7,897 bases of DNA from Glaciimonas sp. (GTDB lineage: Bacteria > Pseudomonadota > Gammaproteobacteria > Burkholderiales > Burkholderiaceae): assembly GCA_014377145.1 (NCBI GenBank), contig JACMQE010000004.1:1-7897 (forward strand). The letters run 5' to 3'. Below, in pieces: positions 1 through 6,248 of this stretch (its first letter is position 1; each line of letters opens with the position of its first letter). Both the position numbers and the translations under genes were made by a program. The notes beneath the pieces are model-generated. The model was not told where the DNA came from. It ran no database searches and saw only the letters and a program-made list of their open reading frames with translations.

Positions 1-945
1 CATGCCGTCGGCGTGGCCAACGGCCTCGACGCCCTGCACTTGGCCCTGCGGGCCATGGACGTGGGACTGGGCGATGAAGTCATCGTGCCCAGCAACACCT
101 ATATTGCAACTTGGCTGGCAGTGAGTCAGTGTGGCGCCACGCCCGTGCCGGTTGAACCCGATGCGCGCACCTACAACATAGACCCGGCGCTGATTGAAGA
201 GGCTATCAGCCCCCGCACCAAGGTTATCTTGCCGGTGCACCTGTACGGCCAACCGGCGGACATGGATCCCATTCTGGCCATCGCACGCAAGCACGGTTTG
301 CGTGTGCTTGAAGACGGCGCACAGGCGCACGGCGCTCGCTACAAATGCCAGCGCTTGGGCGCGCATGGCGACGCCGTCGCCTGGAGTTTTTACCCTGGGA
401 AGAACCTAGGTGCCATGGGCGACGGCGGCGCGGTGACCACCAACGACGCCCAAATCGCCGACCGATTACGCGTGCTACGTAATTACGGCTCGCGCGTGAA
501 GTATGTCAACGAAGTGCAGGGCTATAACAGTCGGCTTGATCCGCTGCAGGCAGCTATCTTGCGCGTCAAACTTCGGAAGCTCGATGAATGGAATGCTCGC
601 CGTCGATATATCGCCCTCCGTTATCAACAATGCTTGAAGAACTGTGGCTTGACATTGCCATATGTGCCCGACTGGGCTGAGGCCGTGTGGCACCTGTATG
701 TGGTTCAACACTCGCACCGCGATTCCTTGCACAAAGCGCTCGGAGATGCAGATGTGGGCACGCTGATTCATTATCCAATTGCACCGCACTTGCAGCAGGC
801 ATATGCGCACGCAGGATTGAAGCAGGGCGATTTTCCGCTGGCCGAGCGCATGGCGGATCAGGTGTTGAGTCTTCCTATTGGACCATCGATGTCTGATTGT
901 GACGCGCAGCAAGTAATTGAACTGATAAAAGCCAGTATGGCGTGA
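1..945 (+). CDS. DegT/DnrJ/EryC1/StrS family sugar aminotransferase, FdtB/QdtB-like (5' partial)
   Basis: This is a PLP-dependent transaminase of nucleotide-activated keto-deoxysugars, acting in the cytoplasm. The frame is open from base 1 (His-Ala-Val-Gly-Val-Ala-Asn-Gly), which is the conserved GVANGxDAL segment normally about 55 residues into the family. The true start is therefore upstream, and the GTG at base 13 is an internal Val codon. Seen: VPSNTYIA near codons 29-36, VHLYGQ near codon 82, EDGAQAHGA at codons 104-112 with the Asp expected to contact the PLP ring nitrogen, and [15 protein letters not shown] with the Schiff-base Lys at codon 134. [10 protein letters not shown] follows near codons 182-191. 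These motifs resemble FdtB/QdtB, which make dTDP-3-amino-3,6-dideoxyhexoses (Fuc3N or Qui3N). The exact sugar, and 3- versus 4-amination, cannot be settled from the sequence. GC is high (about 63% in one sampled line), unlike the genes that follow. The gap to wzx is only 10 bases, which suggests cotranscription. Confidence 0.92.
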   Translation, partial: HAVGVANGLDALHLALRAMDVGLGDEVIVPSNTYIATWLAVSQCGATPVPVEPDARTYNIDPALIEEAISPRTKVILPVHLYGQPADMDPILAIARKHGLRVLEDGAQAHGARYKCQRLGAHGDAVAWSFYPGKNLGAMGDGGAVTTNDAQIADRLRVLRNYGSRVKYVNEVQGYNSRLDPLQAAILRVKLRKLDEWNARRRYIALRYQQCLKNCGLTLPYVPDWAEAVWHLYVVQHSHRDSLHKALGDADVGTLIHYPIAPHLQQAYAHAGLKQGDFPLAERMADQVLSLPIGPSMSDCDAQQVIELIKASMA

Positions 946-955
946 AAAAACTAGT

Positions 956-2206
956 GTGAGGAAGTTACTAACTGTTACGCTATTTAGTGGACTGCTAACT
1001 TTATTGCGAATGGCAAGCGGATTCGTGATCGCCAAAGTTGTTGCGATCTATACGGGCCCAAGCGGTATTGCCATGCTGGGGCAAGTTCAAAGTCTAGTCA
1101 ATGCGCTTAACGGCATAGTTGCCGCTCCTGCGGGAAGCGGGGTAGTACGCTACACCGCTGAATACGAGAACGCCGGTTTTAATAGTTGCGCCCCATGGTG
1201 GAAAGCGGCTCTTAAATGGGTCTTGATGCTCTTGGCTCTCGTCATACCTATATCATGTATTTTTGCCAAGCCTTTGGCGCACTGGGTATTTGGAGACGTA
1301 AATTACTACTGGTTGGTAGTGATGGTAGCACTTGCTTTGCCGTTATCCACAGCCAACAGTCTAGTCGCATCTGTGCTTAACGGTCAGCATCAGTACGGTC
1401 GTTTTATTGGGATAGGGATGGTGTCGGTGATTATTGCCACCATAGTAATGTTGGTGCTGGTGAGGGAGGCAAATCTCAATGGCGCAATGATTGCTGCGGC
1501 GCTGTTTACAAGTATCTCTGGCTTGGTGATGTTGGTCGGGGCAATGCGACAACCGTGGTTCCGTCTGCAATACTGGTGGGGCTCGACTGATAAAGTCCAT
1601 ATGAAGGGCATCGGCGGCTACGTTGCAATGGCCGTAACCAGTGCGTTAACCGTGCCGGTAGCGTTGCTGATGGTACGAAATATTTTGATTGATGAAGTTG
1701 GCTGGGAGCAAGCTGGTCACTGGCAAGCGGTATGGAAAATATCCGAGGTTTATCTTGGTGTAATTACTATGGCATTAAGCACTTATTTCCTACCCAAGCT
1801 GGCTTCACTAAAAAGCACTGACTCAATTTTGAAGGAGATTACAGCAACTGTAAAGATAGTTATGCCGATCGTGTTGTTATTAGCAACCGCTGTCTATCTA
1901 TTACGCGATATAGCAATTAGTTTGGTATTTACCGAAGCGTTTCGTCCAGCTCGGGATTTGTTCGCGATTCAATTAGCGGGCGATGTAATAAAAATTTTAT
2001 CATGGATTTACGCATACCCAATGTTGTCCCGTGGTGCAACAAAATGGTTTATGGGAACTGAAATATTTTTTTCCGTCAGCTTTGTTTTACTTGCTTATCT
2101 TTTTATCGCAGAGTATGGTGTTCATGGGGCCAACCTTGCCTATACATTTAATTACTTTTTATGCCTAATTTTTATATACACAAATGTAAAACGCTTTTCG
2201 CGATAA
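956..2206 (+). CDS. wzx: Wzx lipid-linked repeat-unit flippase (WzxE-like O-antigen translocase)
   Basis: This inner-membrane flippase of the MOP/polysaccharide-transporter superfamily moves undecaprenyl-diphosphate-linked repeat units to the periplasmic face. The 416-residue product is hydrophobic throughout, with segments near residues 7-32, 86-104, 116-141, 149-169, 176-196, 222-242, 264-280, 299-326 and 369-386, plus a last one at 395-409, close to the usual 10-12. WzxE-like blocks are visible: KVVAIYTGPSGIAMLGQ at 27-43, GWEQAGHWQAVWKISEVYL at 249-267, LSTYFLPKLASL at 274-285, and PARDLFAIQLAGDVIKILSW at 331-350. The start is taken as GTG 956, because it keeps the conserved N-terminal helix. 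The next in-frame ATG, at 1010 (Met19), would cut into that helix. No clear ribosome binding site precedes the GTG, so translation may be coupled to the aminotransferase. GC falls from about 50% in the first half to about 37-38% near the end. The last 46 bases overlap the next reading frame. Confidence 0.92.
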   Translation: MRKLLTVTLFSGLLTLLRMASGFVIAKVVAIYTGPSGIAMLGQVQSLVNALNGIVAAPAGSGVVRYTAEYENAGFNSCAPWWKAALKWVLMLLALVIPISCIFAKPLAHWVFGDVNYYWLVVMVALALPLSTANSLVASVLNGQHQYGRFIGIGMVSVIIATIVMLVLVREANLNGAMIAAALFTSISGLVMLVGAMRQPWFRLQYWWGSTDKVHMKGIGGYVAMAVTSALTVPVALLMVRNILIDEVGWEQAGHWQAVWKISEVYLGVITMALSTYFLPKLASLKSTDSILKEITATVKIVMPIVLLLATAVYLLRDIAISLVFTEAFRPARDLFAIQLAGDVIKILSWIYAYPMLSRGATKWFMGTEIFFSVSFVLLAYLFIAEYGVHGANLAYTFNYFLCLIFIYTNVKRFSR

Positions 2207-2766
2207 TTATTATTCAATATCGGACGCTCTGCTTCAGAGGTCTAAAGCTTCTGAATCTACATAATATGAAAGCTGCTAAAGGGGTTAAGATTGTTCAGCG
2301 CATTTCTGCCCAAGGTAGGGGAACAATCGAGGTTGGCAAGGAATCGCAACTGGGTGTTTACCCATCACCAGGATTTAAACGGGGTGAATTTTATCTAGAA
2401 GCGCGAAATGCAACTGCACAGATTCTCATAGGCGAGAATGTGTTCATAAACAATGACTGCGTTATTATTGCAGATAAAAGCATCATTGAAATAGGTGATT
2501 ACACTTTAATTGGTCCAAGTTTTTTTTGCGTTGATAGTGATTTCCATCCGCTCGATCCGACGCAAAGGTTAACTACTAATTACAATTGCCAGTCAGTAAA
2601 AATCGGCAGGAATGTTTTCATTGGAGCCAGAGTAACTATATTGAAAGGAGTCAATATTGGGGATGATGCGGTAATAGCGGCGGGAAGCATGGTAATTAAA
2701 GATGTGCCTAGTGGTGTGGTTTTTGCGGGTAATCCCGGCAAAGTTGTGCGGTACTCAATAACCTAA
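2161..2766 (+). CDS. Hexapeptide-repeat (left-handed beta-helix) acyltransferase, probable sugar O-acetyltransferase
   Basis: This is a cytoplasmic acetyl-CoA-dependent transferase of the WbbJ/maltose-acetyltransferase-like group, which forms trimers built on a parallel beta-helix. Hexapeptide-type repeats are seen in two blocks: ILIGENVFINNDCVIIADKS and IIEIGDYTLIG at residues 88-118, then VKIGRNVFIGARVTILKG and VNIGDDAVIAAGSMV at 146-178. The likely catalytic His is His129 in DSDFHPLD, and FAGNPGKVVR at 188-197 is the usual family C-terminal signature. The start is uncertain. ATG 2161 overlaps wzx by 46 bases and has no ribosome binding site. ATG 2266 (Met36) gives a 166-residue protein. 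I prefer a start upstream of 2266 because the RGLKLLNLHNMKAAKGVKI segment looks like the family N-terminus. It does not resemble FdtC/QdtC, so it need not act on the aminotransferase product. O-acetylation of the repeat unit is inferred from context. An 8-T run lies inside the gene. Confidence 0.85.
   Translation: MPNFYIHKCKTLFAIIIIQYRTLCFRGLKLLNLHNMKAAKGVKIVQRISAQGRGTIEVGKESQLGVYPSPGFKRGEFYLEARNATAQILIGENVFINNDCVIIADKSIIEIGDYTLIGPSFFCVDSDFHPLDPTQRLTTNYNCQSVKIGRNVFIGARVTILKGVNIGDDAVIAAGSMVIKDVPSGVVFAGNPGKVVRYSIT
2520..2527 (+). repeat. Homopolymer tract of eight T inside the acetyltransferase gene
   Basis: Eight consecutive T bases encode part of Ser-Phe-Phe-Cys, immediately before the catalytic DSDFHPLD block. 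A one-base slip would shift the frame before the active site. It is the longest single-base run I found in the window. Runs of seven occur at 2066-2072 in wzx and at 4415-4421 and 4734-4740 in wzy. Confidence 0.7.
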
Positions 2767-2776
2767 ACCTAATGAA

Positions 2777-2794
2777 ATTAGCTAAAAAGCTAGT
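2777..2794 (+). repeat. Small hairpin in the acetyltransferase-GT2 gap
   Basis: TAGCT (2779-2783) and AGCTA (2788-2792) pair across an AAAA loop. A T-G wobble and one A-T pair extend the stem to 7 bp. It lies in the 75-base gap between the acetyltransferase stop and the GT2 start. The stem is AT-rich and the following bases (TATTATTTATC) are not a clean T run, so I do not call it a terminator. It might weakly attenuate transcription or mark mRNA processing. Confidence 0.3.
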
Positions 2795-2826
2795 ATTATT
2801 TATCAAATAGGCAAAGAGTCAAAATG

Positions 2827-2835
2827 TAAGTGGTG
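2827..2835 (+). promoter_or_regulatory. Probable ribosome binding site of the GT2 gene
   Basis: TAAGTGGTG resembles the Shine-Dalgarno consensus TAAGGAGGTG with one base lost and one changed. It ends 6 bases before ATG 2842. It decides the choice of that start over GTG 2830, which lies inside the site. Confidence 0.45.
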
Positions 2836-2841
2836 CAATTT

Positions 2842-3753
2842 ATGGAAACTTCTACAAAAATGTCTTTGGTGTCTATACACATCATTACGTATAACCAAGT
2901 CAAGTTTATTCACGAAACAATTCAAAGCGCATTAATCCAAGATTACGAAAATAGCGAAATTGTTATAGCGGACGATGGTTCCACCGATGGAACACGAGAG
3001 ATTATTCTTGAGTATGCAAAAAAGTTTCCTGAAAAAATCATTCCACTTGTAGGCGGGCCAAACTTAGGTATAACAGGTAATAGCAATAGAGGCCTTATCG
3101 CATGTCGAGGTAAATATGTGGCGTTTATGGGCGGAGATGATTCATTTTTGCCCGGAAAGATAGCGAAGCAAGTTGAATGGTTAGATGCAAATGAAAACCG
3201 TGTGCTTTGTTATCACGACATAGATGTCTATGATTCAGAAACAGGAAAGACGCTTTATCTTTGGTCCGAAAAATATCGGTCCAGGGAGGGAAATGCTAAA
3301 ACTATAATAAAACATGGTACATTTTTTGGAGCCACATCTGTAATGATCCGTCGACAACCACATTTACTGTTCAATGAGAAAATTCCAACTGCATCAGATT
3401 GGTTTATGTGGTTTGAAATTCTTGAAAATCAATCAGGATTAATTGGATACGTCGATGGCGTTTATGCACGCTACCGGCGACATACTAATAATATTACATT
3501 GACAGGAGGGCATCATTTGCATGATGCATTGGCTACACTGGCAGCTATTGAAGTGTTTGCTCCCAATAAATATAAGTGGGAGTGTGAGCAAAAAAGGGCT
3601 GAAATTTATTTTCTTGAAGCATATAAAAATTTATTAACGAGGAATTTTAAAGTATTATTTCTCCGATTGTTTCAATCCGTACGTGTGTGCCGCGGATTTT
3701 GGATTGCTCCTATCAAACTTTTAATATCTAAAATATTTAGATTGAAATTGTAA
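2842..3753 (+). CDS. GT2 family glycosyltransferase (GT-A fold)
   Basis: This enzyme transfers a sugar from a nucleotide donor to the growing lipid-linked repeat unit at the cytoplasmic face of the inner membrane. Numbering from ATG 2842 (303 residues), the GT-A domain starts with LVSIHIITYNQ at 9-19. It continues with IVIADDGSTDGT at 40-51 (nucleotide-binding Asp residues), NSNRGL at 80-85 and FMGGDDSFLPGK at 95-106, where the Asp pair is the metal-binding DxD equivalent. SDWFMWFEI at 185-193 is the usual position for the catalytic base region, and RYRRHTNNIT at 210-219 resembles the family's YRxHxxN block. The C-terminal 50 residues are basic and hydrophobic and could associate with the membrane. 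ATG 2842 is preferred because TAAGTGGTG sits 6 bases upstream. GTG 2830 and ATG 2860 are alternatives. Composition is AT-rich, like its neighbours. Donor and linkage cannot be read from the sequence. Confidence 0.92.
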   Translation: METSTKMSLVSIHIITYNQVKFIHETIQSALIQDYENSEIVIADDGSTDGTREIILEYAKKFPEKIIPLVGGPNLGITGNSNRGLIACRGKYVAFMGGDDSFLPGKIAKQVEWLDANENRVLCYHDIDVYDSETGKTLYLWSEKYRSREGNAKTIIKHGTFFGATSVMIRRQPHLLFNEKIPTASDWFMWFEILENQSGLIGYVDGVYARYRRHTNNITLTGGHHLHDALATLAAIEVFAPNKYKWECEQKRAEIYFLEAYKNLLTRNFKVLFLRLFQSVRVCRGFWIAPIKLLISKIFRLKL

Positions 3754-3804
3754 TTAGTTTGATTAACATTTAGCTTTTCCGAAGAATTGCAAAAGTTTTC
3801 TCTC

Positions 3805-3810
3805 AGAAAG
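3805..3810 (+). promoter_or_regulatory. Probable ribosome binding site of wzy
   Basis: AGAAAG ends 7 bases before ATG 3818, a weak but well-placed purine-rich site. Its bases can pair with TTTCT at 3797-3801 across a three-base loop, so the site could be partly hidden in the mRNA. Confidence 0.4.
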
Positions 3811-3817
3811 AAATTTA

Positions 3818-5104
3818 ATGCATGCTGTAAATTATTTTAATAAATTATTTGTGTTTCTTTTAGTCTTCTTTTTCGTACTTTCTCCCAGATTTGATTTTAA
3901 TGTTGCTATTCATGCAGGTTATTTTTCCGTGGCACTGCTTGCTAGTACATGCGCAATAAGGAAGCGTGCCCTTTTTTCTTTGCCGAAACCGTTGGTTGCA
4001 ATAACCGCATTTTTCCTGGTTTTGGCAATTTACCATCTAGTTTTCGCGACTCTGTACGATAATAACGGCAGCTATTTCTTTTCTATCTGCATTTCGATAA
4101 TTGTTAGCAATGTATTTGGCTGGATGCTTGCGTCATATTTAGTTAAAAGTGGGACGAATAACAATGATTTGATAGATCAGCTTCTGATTATTTGTGCAAT
4201 GGTCGCGGTAATAAACGCGTCGGTTGTACTGGTTGAATATGCCTTGCCTGAAATTAAATCCGTTATTGAGAGTTATCTGCTGCAAGTAGTGGATTCAAAT
4301 ACAAACTACGCAGATCATTCTTTTAACTTGCGTGGTTTGGCTGGCGGAGGAGGAGCAGCGCTCTCAGTTTTCAACGCGATTGCAATTCTATTTCTTATTT
4401 ATCTGGTTGGGAATAAAAAAATTGCTGCTAGTTTTGCCCTGTTGAGTGCAGTAGTCATCACTTGTTCTAATATCTTAACTGGTAGAACGGGTTTAATACT
4501 TAGCTTGTTATTTACATTGTTATTGCTGGTAGTCATACTAATTAAAGATCTTAAATCTGGATTTATTGGAGGTATGCGCATAATAACTAATGTAATATTT
4601 GTTTTGATTTTATTAAGCTTGTTAGATAAATACGAGTTGGATCAGGAGGCGGCCGAATGGGCTTTTGAATGGGCCGACGGTTTAGTCCTTGGGAAGTTTG
4701 AGTCTGCATCATCTGAAGATTTAAAAACAATGCTTTTTTTGCCGGATAATTTTATGGATTTAATATTTGGTGTTGGATTTTTTGAAGGTTTTGGCAAAAT
4801 TTATCCTAGGTCAGATTCTGGATATATTAAAACAATACTGTCAATTGGTATTCTTTTAAGTATACTGTTGTATTCCGCTATTATTTTTATCTACTTTCAG
4901 ATAAATAAAGTTTCTTCAAAGTATTTTTGGCTAGTAGTTGCTATTTCAAGCGTAATGTTATTTATTGAGATTAAAGAACCTTTTTTGTATCAGAATTATG
5001 CTGCGCGGTCGATGTTTCTTCTTTCCGGTGCTGCAATGTTTGTTTTGAGAAAACGCCGTACTTCAGCCGGGCGCAATTTGAATCCTGCTAAGTATGCAGA
5101 ATAA
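3818..5104 (+). CDS. wzy: Putative O-antigen polymerase Wzy (multi-pass membrane protein)
   Basis: The likely role is periplasmic polymerisation of flipped repeat units. The 428-residue product has about 10-12 hydrophobic segments, including residues 9-22, 34-46, 58-80, 86-107, 120-140, 181-198, 204-219, 226-242, 253-269, 340-361, 369-383 and 396-409. Two larger polar stretches, near 142-178 and 270-335, would be the periplasmic loops typical of Wzy. Blocks seen in Wzy/ligase-type proteins are NLRGLAGGGGAALS at 170-183, TGRTGLILS at 221-229, IFGVGFFEGFG at 316-326, PRSDSGYIKTILSIGI at 330-345 and EIKEPF at 384-389. Wzy proteins are very divergent, so the call rests on topology, these blocks and position next to wzx and the glycosyltransferases. 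The WaaL-type ligase is a less likely alternative. ATG 3818 has AGAAAG 7 bases upstream. The last 11 bases overlap the GT4 gene. It is the most AT-rich gene sampled here, about 32% GC in one line. Confidence 0.75.
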   Translation: MHAVNYFNKLFVFLLVFFFVLSPRFDFNVAIHAGYFSVALLASTCAIRKRALFSLPKPLVAITAFFLVLAIYHLVFATLYDNNGSYFFSICISIIVSNVFGWMLASYLVKSGTNNNDLIDQLLIICAMVAVINASVVLVEYALPEIKSVIESYLLQVVDSNTNYADHSFNLRGLAGGGGAALSVFNAIAILFLIYLVGNKKIAASFALLSAVVITCSNILTGRTGLILSLLFTLLLLVVILIKDLKSGFIGGMRIITNVIFVLILLSLLDKYELDQEAAEWAFEWADGLVLGKFESASSEDLKTMLFLPDNFMDLIFGVGFFEGFGKIYPRSDSGYIKTILSIGILLSILLYSAIIFIYFQINKVSSKYFWLVVAISSVMLFIEIKEPFLYQNYAARSMFLLSGAAMFVLRKRRTSAGRNLNPAKYAE

Positions 5105-6248
5105 GAGAATTTCTAAAATTATCCATGTAATCGTTAGTCTTAACGTCGGTGGGGCAGAGACGATGCTCAAACGTCTGATAATGTCGAGCCCAGAAAGTAT
5201 TCCCGAAACAGTAGTTGTATCCCTTACCACGCTCGGCGTGATCGGCGAATCTTTGCGTACGCACGGTGTGTGCGTGCGTACGTTAGGGATGTCATCGTTC
5301 CTGCATTCTCCCATTGCTCTGTGGCGATTGATTCGGCTGATTCGTCAATATCGCCCTGAAATTGTGCAAACTTGGATGTATCACGCCGATTTGCTGGGTG
5401 GCTTGGCAGCACATATGGCCGGTAATTGGCATGTGATCTGGGGTATTCGCACGACAGATATTTCGACAGGTGGATGCTCAGCGACGGCAATAGTTAGATG
5501 GTTTTGTGCACGGCTCTCGACCTGGGTTCCTAGCGTCATTGTCTGCGCAGCGGAGGCTTCGCGCCAATCACACATCGCTGTTGGCTATGACGCGACGAAG
5601 ATGGTAGTGATACCAAATGGCTACAACTTTGCCTGGCTGAAGGCGTCATTTGAAGAGCGGCAATCGCTACGTGAGCAATGCGACATTACCCAGAATGATG
5701 TGGTTGTTGGCAGCTTAGGAAGATTTCACTCAGACAAAGATCAGGAGAATTTTGTGCGTTCGGCTGCTTTACTCGCACAGGAGTATCCGCAATTGCGATT
5801 CTTGATGGTGGGGCGCGACTTGGCTTGGGATAACACGCAACTTGTGGACTGGATTGTTAGTACAGGCTTCAAGGAACGCTTCGTGTTGTTGGGCGAGCGC
5901 AAGGATGTTCCCCAGTGTTTGGCTGCGATGGATATTTTTTGTCTGCATTCACGCACCGAGGGCTTTCCTAATGTGTTGGCAGAGGCAATGGCGATGGGGC
6001 TGCCTTGTGTAACTACGGATGTGGGGGATGCAGCCATGTTGCTGGCTGATACTGGCGTGGTTGTGCCCCAAGGTGATGCGATGGCCTTGGCGCAGGGAGT
6101 GGAGAAATTGCTGGCGTTTGATCAGAAGGCACGGCATGCATTGGGAATGCGGGCAAAAGCGCGAGTCGAGGCGGAGTTTTCCATGGCACGAGCCCGAGAA
6201 CGGTATGAGGAAATTTACCGGCAAATATTAGAGAAAGGGGTGTTTTGA
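5094..6248 (+). CDS. GT4 family glycosyltransferase (GT-B fold)
   Basis: This is a retaining glycosyltransferase of two Rossmann-like domains that extends the lipid-linked repeat unit in the cytoplasm. At 384 residues it has the usual family length. The N-terminal domain opens with IIHVIVSLNVGGAETMLKRL at 9-28, where the Gly-Gly loop is typical of GT4. VVIPNGYN at 171-178 precedes the C-terminal nucleotide-sugar domain. That domain has GSLGRFHSDKDQENFVRSA at 206-224, with Arg210 and Lys215 expected to contact the donor phosphates. FLMVGRD follows at 236-242 and FVLLGERKDVP at 263-273. The EX7E motif is Glu289 to Glu297 in RTEGFPNVLAEAMAMGLP. It starts 11 bases before the wzy stop and ends in a TGATG overlap with asnB, so translational coupling is likely on both sides. 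Its first 100 bases are AT-rich like wzy, whereas the rest matches the GC-rich asnB. The sugar donor is not predictable. Confidence 0.93.
   Translation: MQNKRISKIIHVIVSLNVGGAETMLKRLIMSSPESIPETVVVSLTTLGVIGESLRTHGVCVRTLGMSSFLHSPIALWRLIRLIRQYRPEIVQTWMYHADLLGGLAAHMAGNWHVIWGIRTTDISTGGCSATAIVRWFCARLSTWVPSVIVCAAEASRQSHIAVGYDATKMVVIPNGYNFAWLKASFEERQSLREQCDITQNDVVVGSLGRFHSDKDQENFVRSAALLAQEYPQLRFLMVGRDLAWDNTQLVDWIVSTGFKERFVLLGERKDVPQCLAAMDIFCLHSRTEGFPNVLAEAMAMGLPCVTTDVGDAAMLLADTGVVVPQGDAMALAQGVEKLLAFDQKARHALGMRAKARVEAEFSMARARERYEEIYRQILEKGVF
5256..5282 (+). repeat. Perfect 10-bp inverted repeat (hairpin) inside the GT4 gene
   Basis: CGTACGCACG (5256-5265) and CGTGCGTACG (5273-5282) are exact reverse complements around a seven-base GTGTGTG loop. 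A G-T wobble at 5255/5283 adds one more pair. The arms encode the two Arg-Thr pairs of the segment LRTHGVCVRTL. There is no T run after it, so it is not an intrinsic terminator. It lies where GC content climbs from wzy-like to asnB-like values. Confidence 0.6.
6234..6240 (+). promoter_or_regulatory. Ribosome binding site of asnB, inside the GT4 3' end
   Basis: AAAGGGG lies 7 bases before ATG 6248 and is the clearest Shine-Dalgarno-like site in the window. With the TGATG stop-start overlap, it supports this start for the AsnB homologue. Confidence 0.6.

Noticed and set aside
475..1035. Long open frame on the - strand opposite the aminotransferase (186 codons).
   Set aside because: Its translation shows no recognisable motif, and the opposite strand carries a clear conserved enzyme, so it is a shadow frame.
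1655..1667. GGTAGCGTTGCTG resembling the ops element (GGTAGCGT core) that recruits RfaH in polysaccharide operons.
   Set aside because: It lies deep inside wzx coding sequence, where Val-Ala-Leu codons produce it. A functional ops element belongs in the operon leader.
2794..2799. TATTAT as a -10 box for a promoter before the GT2 gene.
   Set aside because: There is no acceptable -35 box at 16-18 bases upstream.
2824..2829. ATG followed directly by TAA, in frame with the GT2 gene, as a start-stop regulatory element or a mutated original start.
   Set aside because: The bases are better explained as the edge of the ribosome binding site TAAGTGGTG for ATG 2842, and ATGTAA arises easily in AT-rich DNA.
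3759..3787. Possible promoter before wzy: TTGATT, 17 bases, AAGAAT.
   Set aside because: Both boxes are poor matches, and AT-rich intergenic DNA gives such pairs by chance. Tight gene packing argues for one transcript.
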